Assembly: GCA_019693395.1 (NCBI GenBank)
Contig: JAAMXP010005245.1
Location: 1-38,646, forward strand
Direction of reading: 5' to 3'
Length of the DNA stretch: 38,646 bases
Origin: Ettlia oleoabundans
Taxonomy: Eukaryota; Chlorophyta; Chlorophyceae; Chlamydomonadales
Shown here piece after piece: positions 21,401 through 30,945 of the stretch. The notes beneath the pieces were generated by a model. It made no database searches, was not told the DNA's origin, and saw only the letters and a program-made list of their open reading frames with translations. The position numbers and the translations under genes are program-made. Numbering within the stretch: the stretch's first letter is position 1; the number at the start of each line of letters is the position of its first letter.

Positions 21401-24400
21401 CATGCAGCATCAGGCCCCATCAGGCCTGGCTCACTCAAGTGGTACTAGGTGGTGTGTGAAGCTGTCGCGAGTGTTTATGAAGTAATACGGCCATGGCACC
21501 TGCAGGCAAGAGGGAACATCTTCAAGTTACAAGGCATTAGTCTGGCCAAGTGATGGTGAGACCCCTTTTTTATCCCCGTGAGTCCAGCGGGGCCGGCGCC
21601 ACCTGCAAGCCTGCGCCATGCCCGATGCCAGAGCTGTCGGCTGCCACTAAGCAGCTCGCAGCCAGTACCAACGCGGAACTGTAGTCGAGCTCTGGGAGTG
21701 ATAGCGCAGCTTCAAGCTGCACGCTCTCCTGCTGCCGTGGCCCCAGCAGCAAGTGAGCCACTGGGCTGGTGAGCGCAGCAGTGCCCACAACTGCCTGCAG
21801 CAGTTGGGCAAGGGTGAGAACAGTAGTGCTTCAGTCCGCATGCTGCAAGAGGTCACCAGGCTTGAAGCTGCAGGGTCCAACACAGCCGTCCTTAGAACCA
21901 ACCGCAGGCAGTCACAGCACAGCACAGCAGCACCTGCAGCCGCCGGCAGAAGCCCAGCAGGCGCCGGTGGTTGGCGCGTGCCAGCTCCTCAAGCAGCAAG
22001 CACTCCACCCGGCGAACAGCAGTGTACAGCGCATTGCGCATTGGCCTGCGGCGGCAGCCAACCTGTGAAGGCATCAGTGATGCTCACCCCGGCAATTGTC
22101 TCGCTTTGATGACATACAAGAAAAACCTGGGATGTTGTGCGTTGCACCCGCTAACGTAGAATGCACCAAAGCCATGATTCAATGACCCAGTTTGTCCCGG
22201 CTGTCCACGCACCTGCTCAGCCTCTCCCAGGTGGCCTGCTCCACGTACAGTTCCAGGCTACACACAGCACAAGAAGCACAGAGCTTTACTGTACTGCCTC
22301 TTAAGGAACTCAACGGTTGCAACCTCCATTACAGCAGTCTCCGAACCAGATCGGTGTGCAGGCATGGCGGGGCTCACCGGCCGCTGAATGTGTACATGCT
22401 GAGTCGGTGGTGAGGCTGGGGCAGCGACGTTGGTGCTGCAACGCTTGAAGCAGAATCATTAGACGGCCACGCTGCAGCTGCTGTCTCCTGTGTGGGTGCT
22501 GAACAAGCAGGAGCAGCTGCAGCGGCAAGCTGCTCTGGCGACGCTGGCTGTGCCTGCTGCTGTGCCTGCTGCCGCCGCCGCTCTTCTTGCATCTCCTGCA
22601 GCAGCTCCTCCACACCCTCCTCGCCGGCTAGCTCAGCAACAACCGACTTGGCAGGGCCGCTTTCTTCACCTGCCAAGCTGACGTCCTCATCCCCTCTAGG
22701 TGATGCCTCGCCTTCACATGTGGCTTCTTCTGCAGCAGCATCTGTAGCTGCATCCTCTGCTTCAAAATCAGGCATGTCCTCCTCACCGGCTGCTTCTGCG
22801 GCAGCTGCCGCCGCTTCAGCTGCCCGCAGGTCAGCAGCCGCCTTGTGCAATGCAACTTCCAGCTCAGCAGTGCTCAGCTGTGCCGGCTGGCTGCCCAGTG
22901 CTGGCTTTGGCTGCATCACACCCGCGACTGCTGGAATGATTGCTTCACGAGGCGGGGTAGCTGTCTCTATAGCAGCAACTTCCAAGACCGGTGATGCTGC
23001 ATCCTGGATTGGTTTCACAACATCAAGGTCTGCAGGTGCTCCTGCTCCTCCTCCTACTGCAAGTGCTGCTGGCACTAGTTCTGCTGCTGACGTCTGCACT
23101 TCAGCCGGCTGAGGGTCAGGGCTAGTAGCGGTGGCCAGTGTAGCAGTGGCGGCTGGTGCGATAACTTGCTGGTGCTGTGCGTCTGATGCTGATAGGCAGG
23201 TGGCATTTGCTGGGTCTGCTTCTTGTGGTGCTATTTTTGATTGCCCGGCTCCAGTTGCATTTGCTTCATCAGCCTCACAGGCACCCACGAGTGCATCCAC
23301 AAAGGCGGCAGCCAGGCGTCTGCTCACCCTATCACTGTTTGGACTTGCAAGTCCAGCATCGGGGTTGCCGCTGTTGCTGCCACGGCTGGCTATTCCCTGA
23401 TGCGGCGTGGGCGTGGCCAGTGCTGCGAGCGGTGCTGGTGCCACCTGTGCAGCTGGTTCAGAAGCAGGCGCTGCTACCGCCATGCCTGAAGCTGCTACGG
23501 CAACTGTTGCTGGCGGAGGGACAGTGGCGGTGTAGGCTGGGTGGGCGATAGTGTGTGGATGCATGGACGCTATCTGCTTGGGGGCATCATCTAGAAGTGC
23601 CGGCAGCAGCCCAATGCCCCCCAACCGCCGCGCAGCAGACCTGCGAGGCAGATGCCAGCAAGCATGGCTTGCCGCTGAATAAAGCCCATCGCGCTGCCCA
23701 GTTCAAAGCTGTGGCACTTGACAACACCCGCAGTGGGCAGCATGCCCGACAGATGCGGGAGCGGAGCTATAAGGTGGCGTATCTATAAGCTGGTGTATCT
23801 GTAGGATATTTGGCACTTGCCTGAGCGGGCAGGTGCCGCCGACGCCTTTGCGAACCAACAGGCCCAGCTGCACATTGGACTGCTCCACGCTGTACTGATC
23901 GGCCGTGCCGTGCCCTCCACGTCCCTGGTCAGCTGCTTCGGAGGTCCATGACACTGGGTGTAGCCTGCCCTGCTGGTCCAGGTGGAAGTGCAGGCAGACA
24001 AAAGAGCGGTCCTGCGGAAGGGGAGGACAGTGGGTGGGGACGATTCAACACGTAGACAGACAAGAGTTGCCCCTACCTGCATATTGGGTCAAGCGAACAC
24101 TTTGACCAGCAAGAAACCAGCGGGTCCTGTTTATGATCAGCCAAAGTTGACAGCCAGGCTGCACATTAGCGCTGCAGGCGTGCATGCCTGCTGAAGAACC
24201 CTCCCCCAAGTCAGCCAGCCAGCTGGCCACAACTGCTCGTACCCCACCTGCAGCAGCGGCTCCATCTTGCGTACCCCCGCTGGCGCCTCCGATAGGCGTC
24301 CACCTTGCTGTTGAATCAACTTACGCCGCTGGTCTGGCAGCAGCAAGTAGCTCTTCATATGGTTCTCCTCCCGCAGAGGGAGCACTGCAGCAGCAGTGGC

Positions 24401-25922
24401 CTGCACATAGTCCGGGACTGCGTGTCTTTGACAGCTGACAGAATCAGACAACTCTCCAGCACCACATCGCTAACATTGGGACGAGACTGATAGGGCAACT
24501 GGCAGAGCGGGGCCTGGCTCGCAAAGACGCGAAGCACGACATGCAACACGAAAGAATGTAGAAAAAGACTGTGATGCATCGCATGCTCACCGCGTTGCTA
24601 ATGGTCTCCACGAGGGTCTGCACCTCAACAGCATCAACCTCCTTCAAGCCTGGCGGCTGGTATACTGCAAGACACGGTCAGCAGCGCGGTGGCCCTTTGA
24701 AGTGGCTGTGTAGATCTCTTGCCGCCTGCCAGCACGGGTATGCTGGGTAGCACTGCAAGCTGAGAATGCAGGTGCACTGGTGCAGAGCTGCTTACCCAGG
24801 TGTGGCAGGTGTGGCATGCCATCGACACCGAGCTGGCGGCTCTCCGAGTGAACAACGTATGACACACCAGCTGTCAGCTTGGCCTGGGAGGAGAAAGTGA
24901 CATGGCACGGCAAGGGAGGCATGCCGTCTTTAGTCAATCTGAAGGAAAGGGACAGTTCCGGACAGCGCTCAAGCCTTTGAAAGCACTCTTACCTGGTCAG
25001 TGGCAGGGGGAGGCATGGCCCGTATTGCAGGCACCAGCAGCCGCAACGACTGCTGCAGCACCACTGCCTGCGCCTGCCGCCAAAGTGCAGGCAGACACGA
25101 CTCGGCGTCGACGCCAGTGGCACAGGGGAGGGCTGCCTGCTGCTGCAGAGCAGCACGCAGGCGGGGCAGATGTACCGTCCAGCCCTGCATCACAGGGTTG
25201 CCTGCACTCATGGCTGCCACAAGGGCTGCTGACACCGCTGGTGCACTTGTGGGTGCTGGCTGCTGCTGGAGCGGATGTGGTATAGGGTGACCCTGACTCG
25301 TTGCTCTGACCGGTGCTGAATGGCTACTGTTGCTTGTTTGTGCAGGTTGTGCTGGTAGGTTCGCTGCCGTCTGCATTGCACCCAGGTGGGCGCCAGCACT
25401 CTGCTGCAGCAGCCGAGAAAGTGGCTGCTGCTCCTGCTGCTGCTGGACGTGTAGCAATGGATCCTTGCACGGCCGGCCACGTTTGCGGGGTAGCACAGGC
25501 AGCTGCAGGCAGGCTGGCGATGGCGCCAATGCTGCTGCCGCCAATCGCATGTGCCCCTGTACGGGTGTGCAGGGAATCGTAGCACCAGCAACCGGCTGCT
25601 GAGGCCCTAATACCCGCGCCTGTGGCTGCTGGAAGCCCGCAATTTCAGCACCGCCACCACCTTCAGGCTGTGAAGGCTGGTGTGCAGCTGCAGCTGGCAT
25701 GCCCAGGGTTGTGAGACTGCTGGAGCCGCTGCCATGAGCAGCAAAGGACTCCCCCGCTGAACAAGAACTAGTTGCGTCCGCCGCCTTCTGGCGCTTGTTG
25801 CTGCCATTGTCGCTTCCATCAAGGCCGCTACTTGGCGGGTGAATGGTTGCCTGATCAGCGCAGCGCTTCACGGGTGTGCTGCATGGTCCATCCACCGGCA
25901 TATGCTCGGTCTGCATTTCCAT
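15486..25922 (-). CDS. AT-hook / AlkB-type dioxygenase / PHD-PHD-ePHD fusion protein
   Basis: About 27 exons, roughly 2,230 aa. Exons: 25922-24993, 24883-24796, 24664-24591, one uncertain near 24510-24470, 24400-24248, 24011-23817, 23693-22378, 22257-22213, 22045-21934, 21794-21603, 21499-21435, 21203-20773, 20613-20505, 20356-20281, 20164-20045, 19849-19755, 19616-19567, 19434-19369, 19211-19150, 19053-18868, 18682-18593, 18457-18308, 18146-17237, 17072-16964, 16837-16720, 16586-16506 and 16313-15486. Phases agree throughout. An AT-hook (RKRGRPCKDP) lies near residue 150. The AlkB core has NMYHDGSEGIQ, Fe ligands H and D in SHYDD and distal H in GIKHCVR, and the 2-oxoglutarate Arg in GMILRHI (about 1214-1406). 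A helical region follows, then PHD1 (CFSC...CEGPC...HHSC...CQEC, about 1838-1885). Plant EDM2-like fingers come next (HSCFACG, CSMGNCGRHYHWRC, CPLHYCYQCG, CLLCDRGWHVRC, CPEH), then a Gln-rich tail. A nuclear nucleic-acid demethylase or oxidase guided by histone readers is inferred. Three introns are GC-AG. An upstream coding exon near 26000-26266 is possible. Confidence 0.8.
16200..17275 (-). other. PHD finger plus EDM2-like PHD/extended-PHD block
   Basis: Four exons encode Cys/His ligands in Zn-finger spacing. The first finger is split between the ends of exons 18146-17237 and 17072-16964. The second (HSCFACG to HWRC) is in 16837-16720. The extended finger runs from CPLHYCYQCG in 16586-16506 to CLLCDRGWHVRC and CPEH in 16313-15486. 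Order and spacing match plant EDM2 and the related NSD-type PHD-PHD-ePHD arrays that read histone tails. This links the protein to chromatin. Confidence 0.8.
18868..20613 (-). other. AlkB (2OG-Fe(II) oxygenase) catalytic core of the fusion gene
   Basis: Exons 20613-20505 to 19211-19150 encode the double-stranded beta-helix; exon 19053-18868 continues as helix. The iron triad is complete: His codon 19846-19844 and Asp codon 19840-19838 in SHYDD, and the distal His in KHCVR within exon 19434-19369. The Arg that binds 2-oxoglutarate (G-M-I-L-R) is in exon 19211-19150. FFFGARYMWTR and LSFGTQLYGYTNGAFCIPLP are probable nucleotide-recognition and strand segments. All catalytic residues are present, so an active enzyme is expected. 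Confidence 0.85.
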
Positions 25923-26495
25923 TGGCAGGTTACTGAAGCACTTCACCGGTAGCGGCGCCCGTCCCAACCGCCACCCGTGTACTGGCCCTGCAGCAAACGC
26001 CGCGTCTGTAAGTCATGGGTCGCAGCCTCCCCCTCCCCGAACGTTTCGAAGCTGTTTTCGACAAATTGGCCCACCACTGTTGATAGGGTTCTGCAGCCAC
26101 TACCAGCGAGTGCCCACCTTAGCTGTGTTCGCAACGTTCCCCCATGCGGAAACACATTACTGTATTCACCTCTAATCCTCTCTGTGCTGTCGGGCGATGG
26201 CCTCGGTGTGTTCCCATCCCAAGCTGACCTTCGCGCCTGCCGTAAAAATACTGTTGGAACCCGCACTCAAATGTTTCCAACAGTTTACAGAAACCAGATG
26301 TGATCCGGCGCTTGCCTGACAGGTGGCACGCCCTGCTTCCGCCGCCACCACCGACGGTAGTCCACTGTGCCTCTCACGTTGTTCTTGTTGCTGTGGGTGT
26401 GGGCAGCATATTACATGTGAAGATGCCCGGTTTAGATGATGAATATCAGTATGATTTCCACTATCAACAAGCAGCACATGATATGCGTTAAAAGT
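25923..26495. other. Upstream region of the AlkB-PHD gene and 3' flank of GNAT copy 1
   Basis: Between the likely ATG of the fusion gene (25922) and the stop of GNAT copy 1 (26496). A minus-strand frame at 26266-25943 is open and starts with ATG (MRVPTVFLRQ). A GTGCTTCAG acceptor sits just upstream of 25922, so part of this may be a 5' UTR or a first coding exon. No other gene is seen. Confidence 0.45.
26411..26415 (-). terminator. TGTAA polyadenylation signal of GNAT copy 1
   Basis: The minus strand reads TGTAA about 80 nt beyond the stop ending at 26496. Confidence 0.55.
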
Positions 26496-28322
26496 TCAAT
26501 GCTCTGCTGTCCTGCCATGTGCGGGGGTTTCTGCAGCGGCAGCCGGTTTCCCGCCCTTGGGTGGACGAGCCATAATGTAGAACACCAACCCTGAACCTGG
26601 CCCGCCCACCTCAAACTTTTCAACATCCCTGCAAAATATATAAGTGAGGAGGCGTTGCTGGAGCTGAGAAAGGGGCATCCACGATCGTGCTAACAACGGG
26701 CAGGCCTGGATCAAAACATGTGGGACAGCGCAATTGCAAGACTGACCAGCTTGTACGCGCAATGACGTGCCTATTGTATTGTCACACACCTGAAATTGTG
26801 GCGCAGGTACAGGCGGCGTGCGCCCTCATCGCTGGCCTCCAGGTACAGGTGGCGCCCCTCTGCATGTGGATAGTGCGGCTGAAGTGAGCTTTCCCAGTCC
26901 CTGCTGACAGCATGCTTTAAGAAACCATGGAGACTGCAGTCCGGGGCAGGACGCACGGCAATGCTTGCGAACCACCTGCATCAGCCATTCGCTCCAGGTG
27001 CTGCAGCATGGTGCGCCCCAGCCCATTGCCCTGCTGTTGTGGCAGCACCGTCAGGAAGTGAAGGTGCAACAGCGGACCGTGCGCCTGCGAACGAGCAGGC
27101 AAACATGTGTTAGTAGCAATCCTTGTGCCAGGCATGACACGCTTGTGACTAGCCTGGGCAGTGTTGCAGCGCAGATGTACTGCTGTTCACCTGCGTGTAC
27201 TGCTCCTGTATCCTCATCAGCTCAACATCTAGCTGCTCTCCAGCTTGCAAGGGCTCCGGCCTTAGGTGCACGAGCATCTCTGCAAACAGCGTGACTCAAG
27301 CACGTTGAGGCTTAAAAACAAGGGTGACTGAGTTTTCTCTGAGAGTTGCCGTGCTCTCTATCGCCAACCACCTCACACTCTAGTCGACAGCATGCAATCA
27401 CAACATCAAAGCACTTGCTGATATACAAACCCGCCTTCACTCGTGGCACGCCCACCTCCAGCAGTTCAACTTGCGAGCCGCGCTCCATTGCCTCCCGCAC
27501 CCTTGCAAGACCTGTTTGACTGTGCTCCTCTGCTTTGTGTGCTGCCTTGTGATGCGGCTCCACGTTGGCCAAGGCCTCTGCCATGCTTGTGTCAAGTTCG
27601 AGAGGCCCACCGCCAGTGGCCAGCTGGCCTGCAACTTCCGCGTCCCGCTGTTTTTTTTCTTCTTGCTGTCCAGCAGCTGACCCTGGCACCTCTCTGACCA
27701 GTGCCACACAGCCAAAGTCACGGGTTTCGTGCACCTACACAGCAACTGCCTACCAATCAAACTCCCTGTAGGGTTTGCCTTGCCCCTATCCAGTTGCAGC
27801 TCATTGCTTGCTGGCGATACGTGACATCGATGGATGAGGCCAGGGCTGGCCACAGGTGGCAGCGGTGTATCTTGCACTGCTGCTTACAGCCAGTCTTTGA
27901 TGTTCTGCAATTGCACTCCTTCTCCTTACCTCGTGTTGAAAGGTAGCAAGGTGGTACCTAACATAAGCCTGCATGTACTGCCGCTCATGTCCAGGCTTGG
28001 CCAAATATTTCACCACCGGGATGTTGGCAAATGCCTAAAGGGAGCATATGTGTTTCAGTATCGCATGCGGCATTCCCAGCTCAACACAGCTTCATTGACT
28101 CAGCATCCTCAGCCACATCAGCAAATCTCGCAAGGTCAGTGTCGTCAGCAGTAGTGCTCGTCACGCACCCAGCCGAGTCAGCCCGCCGCTACTGCCAGTG
28201 CTGGAAGCTCCCCTTAGAAGCTCTCACCTCCACGACGGTCCTTAATGCCATCTTCAGCGCATCCTCGAGGATAGATTTTCCAAAGCCACGATGGGCTCCG
28301 CGGGCAACTCAACGGACCCCAT
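26496..28322 (-). CDS. GNAT family N-acetyltransferase, copy 1 (N-terminus frameshifted)
   Basis: Seven exons: about 28322-28228, 28034-27930, 27734-27431, 27279-27191, 27084-26976, 26859-26790 and 26628-26496. Exons 2-7 match copy 2 in position, phase and sequence. The GNAT core is clear: a beta strand PLLHLHFLTVLP, acetyl-CoA motif A QQQGNGLGRT (Q-x-x-G-x-G intact), then RHLYLEASDEGARRLYLRH, which is typical motif B, and a last strand FEVGGPGSGLVFYIMARPP. The substrate is unknown. Exon 1 begins like copy 2 (MGSVELPAEPIVAL) but lacks one base near 28268, so that frame stops at once. Translation from the in-frame ATG at 28251 would give an intact 277-aa protein without the first 24 residues or so. 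Either this shorter start is used, or copy 1 is decaying, or there is a sequencing error. Confidence 0.75.
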
Positions 28323-28713
28323 AGCTGCCCATGGACCCGAGCTTGAAGCGAAGGGGCTGCGCATGACGCTCATACCTTCTCCAACAAAGGGTTTCGCACA
28401 AAATGGGTGGGTAGAAAGCTTACCCTAGAAAGCAGGCGGCAGCAGGGGGTCGCAGGGTTGACCAAACAAGAGGCAGTGGAGAAACACTATAAATCTGCAA
28501 CTAATCAAATGCAGAGGCAGTATCCTACATTGTTTCCAGGTCTATCATGGGAAACGGACTGGTAAGGAAGCCGTGTGTTCCTGAGTGTTACAGTTGGTGT
28601 GTTCTGCCTGGACACTGAGGGTCTGAGCAGCACGTTACATCAGCAGATGCCAACGCAGACCAACTGACACTACTTTCCAACCGGTCACGCAGCGACTCAT
28701 ATGCGCTGTAAAC
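28323..28713. other. Spacer between the two GNAT genes
   Basis: These 391 bp hold the promoter of copy 1 and the 3' end of copy 2. A block at 28405-28418 (GGGTGGGTAGAAAG) also occurs upstream of copy 2 at 30701-30714, so the duplication included promoter DNA. No gene is seen. Confidence 0.6.
28635..28639 (-). terminator. TGTAA polyadenylation signal of GNAT copy 2
   Basis: The minus strand reads TGTAA about 75 nt after the stop ending at 28714. Confidence 0.55.
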
Positions 28714-30620
28714 TCATTGCTCCGCTGCCTTGATATGTGCAACTTCCGCAGCGGCAGCTGATTTTCCGCCCTTGGGTGGGCGAGCCATGATGTAGAGCAC
28801 CACCCCTGAACCTGGCCCGCCCACCTCGATTTGATCAACATCCCTGCAAACATAACATGAGCGGAGTCAACACTGGGGCAGAAGGAGGGGACCTTTGTGC
28901 CGTCGGATATAAATTGGCAGGCCTGGCCCGAGACATGCAAGCGCAGGGAGTTGAAAGAACGACGTTGGCCCGGCATGGTCACACACCTGAACCCGTGGCG
29001 AAGGTACAGGCGGCGTGAGCCTTCACTGCTGGCCTCCAGGTACAGATGGCGCCCCTCTGCATGCATGCAAGTAGTGTGGTGTGTTCAACCGTCCCACCCT
29101 ATTCAGACATTGTTGCTTCAACGTTGCATGCAGTTACAGCGACTTGCGAGGCAAGGCCGGCTCGGCAGCGGTTGCCCACTACCTGCATCAGCCATTCGTT
29201 CCAGGTGCTGCAACATGGTGCGCCCCAATCTGCTGCCCTGCTGTTGTGGTAGCACTGCCAGGAAATGGAGGTGCAACAGTGGGCCGTGAGCCTGCACGTC
29301 CAGCAGGAGGTTTGACTGTCAGGACCATTGTGGATAGCCCAGGCCTTGCGTAAGCCATTGATCAATTGAGAAGCTGCCTAGCGTGGACTCTGTCTTGCAA
29401 TTTGCAGTGCAGAGGTACAGGCGCACCTTCATGTACCGCTCCTGCATCCTCATCATTTCATCCTCCATCTTTTTGGAAGCTTCCAAGCGCTCTGGCCTCA
29501 GGTGTACTAGCATATCTGCACAACCCAGATGTCCAGCAGCTGTCGAGACATACATATGAAAGCAAGAAGGAGGCCAGTCGGGCTTCTGCGCTGCAAGTGG
29601 CTCACCTGCAAATTGTCAGTACTGCCTTCTCGCGCTCAGCATCAACAACCCCAGCCAAAACTTGCAATCCTCTGCTGGCTGACTCACCTGCCATCAGGCG
29701 TGGCACCCCCAGGCCCAGCAGTTCGTCCAGCGAGCCATGCTCCACTGCCTCCCGCACCCTCACAACGCCTGCTGTGTTGCATTCCTCATGCTTGTGCTTC
29801 GCAGCCAAATGTGGATCCACATTGGCGGAGGCCTCCGCCCTGCTTGTGTCAACCTTGTGAGACCCACAAGCAACAGTCAGCCATCCCGCTCCTTCCTGTT
29901 CCTGCTGTTTCTCTTCCTCCTCCTGCCCATGGGCAGCTGCTGATTCAGGCACCTCCTTGACTAGTGCCACACAACTGAACTCATGAACTTCATGCACCTG
30001 CACAGCAGCAGGTTTACGGTCAAGACCCGATGGTGTGATCATGGCGGGGCAGGTGTTTGTGACCGAGTTGCCAGCTGTTTGCTGCTTGGTGACGCTGGGA
30101 GCATTGAGGCCTTGCCCACAAACGGCAGCAGTGCAACTTGCACCGCAACTTGCATTGCTGCTGACAGTCAGTCTCAGCGTGTTAGCAGCTGCAACCCTTC
30201 CGTTCCTCACTTCGTAGTGAAAGATGTCCCTGTAGTACCTCACAAGCGCCTGCATATACCGACTCTCGTGCCCAGGCTTGGCCAAGTATCGCACCACTGG
30301 AATTTCAGCAAATCCCTGCAGTGCAGAGGAACGCCAGATTGACGCATGTGACTTGCGCCACACACCACTGCCTAATTGCTTTAGCATCTTCACCCACCAT
30401 ATATGTGATGATATACCATCACGGCATCAGATGTCCAACTTGGCAGGCGTAGCGTTCCCCGCTGACTCAGCCAGCTGCCCCTTACTGTCGCCCTACTGTG
30501 GCAGCTCCCCACCTCTACGATGGTCCTTGTGGCCATCTCCAGCGGGTGTTTTAGTGCATCCTCGCTAGAAAGATTGTCCAAAGCCACGATGGGCTCGGCT
30601 GGCAACTCAACGGACCCCAT
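28714..30620 (-). CDS. GNAT family N-acetyltransferase, copy 2 (motif A altered)
   Basis: Seven exons: 30620-30513, 30315-30211, 29997-29688, 29515-29427, 29291-29183, 29056-28987 and 28843-28714, all in phase, giving 306 aa. The start MGSVELPAEPIVAL is intact. A conserved region IPVVRYLAKPGHESRYMQAL follows, then an acidic linker, LVHLRPERLEASKKM, and the GNAT core: PLLHLHFLAVLPQQQGSRLG, HLYLEASSEGSRRLYLRH and VGGPGSGVVLYIMARPP. The acetyl-CoA motif A reads QQQGSRLG where copy 1 has QQQGNGLG, so the second motif glycine is Arg (codon 29231-29229). Intron 2 (30210-29998, 213 nt) is a multiple of three and has no stop in frame, so its retention would give a 377-aa form. I place the intron there because copy 1 has GT and AG at the same points. 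Substrate unknown. Confidence 0.82.
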
Positions 30621-30945
30621 GGCTACCCACGGACTTGAGGTTAGAATGAACGGGCTGCCTACACTGCTCATTCCGCGCCAGGTTACGCATTTTTTTTTAG
30701 GGGTGGGTAGAAAGATAGTTGTAGAAAGCAGGGTGGTAGAGAGGGTGTCGTACGGTTGATCAAAATAGGGGAATAGGGGAACATTGATATTTGGACGGAT
30801 CAAAATCAAAGGCAGATATTAAACTGTCGTTTGAAGAGTCTAGCGCGGAGTCTATCATGGGGAGCGCGTAAGGTACAGGGATGCATTTCTCGAGTATTCA
30901 TGCTTTGTCTTGGGATGCCCTCGCAACGCCAGCGCCACGCACATG
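30621..30945. other. Promoter of GNAT copy 2 and 3' flank of the ankyrin gene
   Basis: These 325 bp hold a T9 run near 30691 and the GGGTGGGTAGAAAG block shared with copy 1. No gene is seen, and no TGTAA was found after the ankyrin stop. Confidence 0.55.

Larger units (their letters stand above)
26496..30714 (-). repeat. Tandem gene duplication of a GNAT acetyltransferase
   Basis: Two head-to-tail units of about 2.2-2.3 kb share all seven exon positions and phases and part of the 5' flank. Exon sizes are identical for exons 2, 4, 5 and 6 (105, 89, 109 and 70 nt). Introns have diverged much more than exons, so the event is not very recent. Confidence 0.9.

Noticed and set aside
21265..21435. 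Separate AlkB gene starting at the ATG at 21265, with the previous gene ending in a TGA at about 21434
   Set aside because: A strong GA|GTGAGC donor overlaps that TGA. The acceptor TTGCCTTGCAG at 21204 restores the same frame, so a continuous gene is the better reading.
22492..23112. 206-codon Ser/Ala-rich open frame on the plus strand
   Set aside because: It is a shadow of the 1.3-kb low-complexity exon (23693-22378) on the minus strand, which is joined in phase to both neighbours.
28714..28843. Possible frameshift in the last exon of GNAT copy 2
   Set aside because: Re-reading the bases shows the frame is intact and matches copy 1 to the end.
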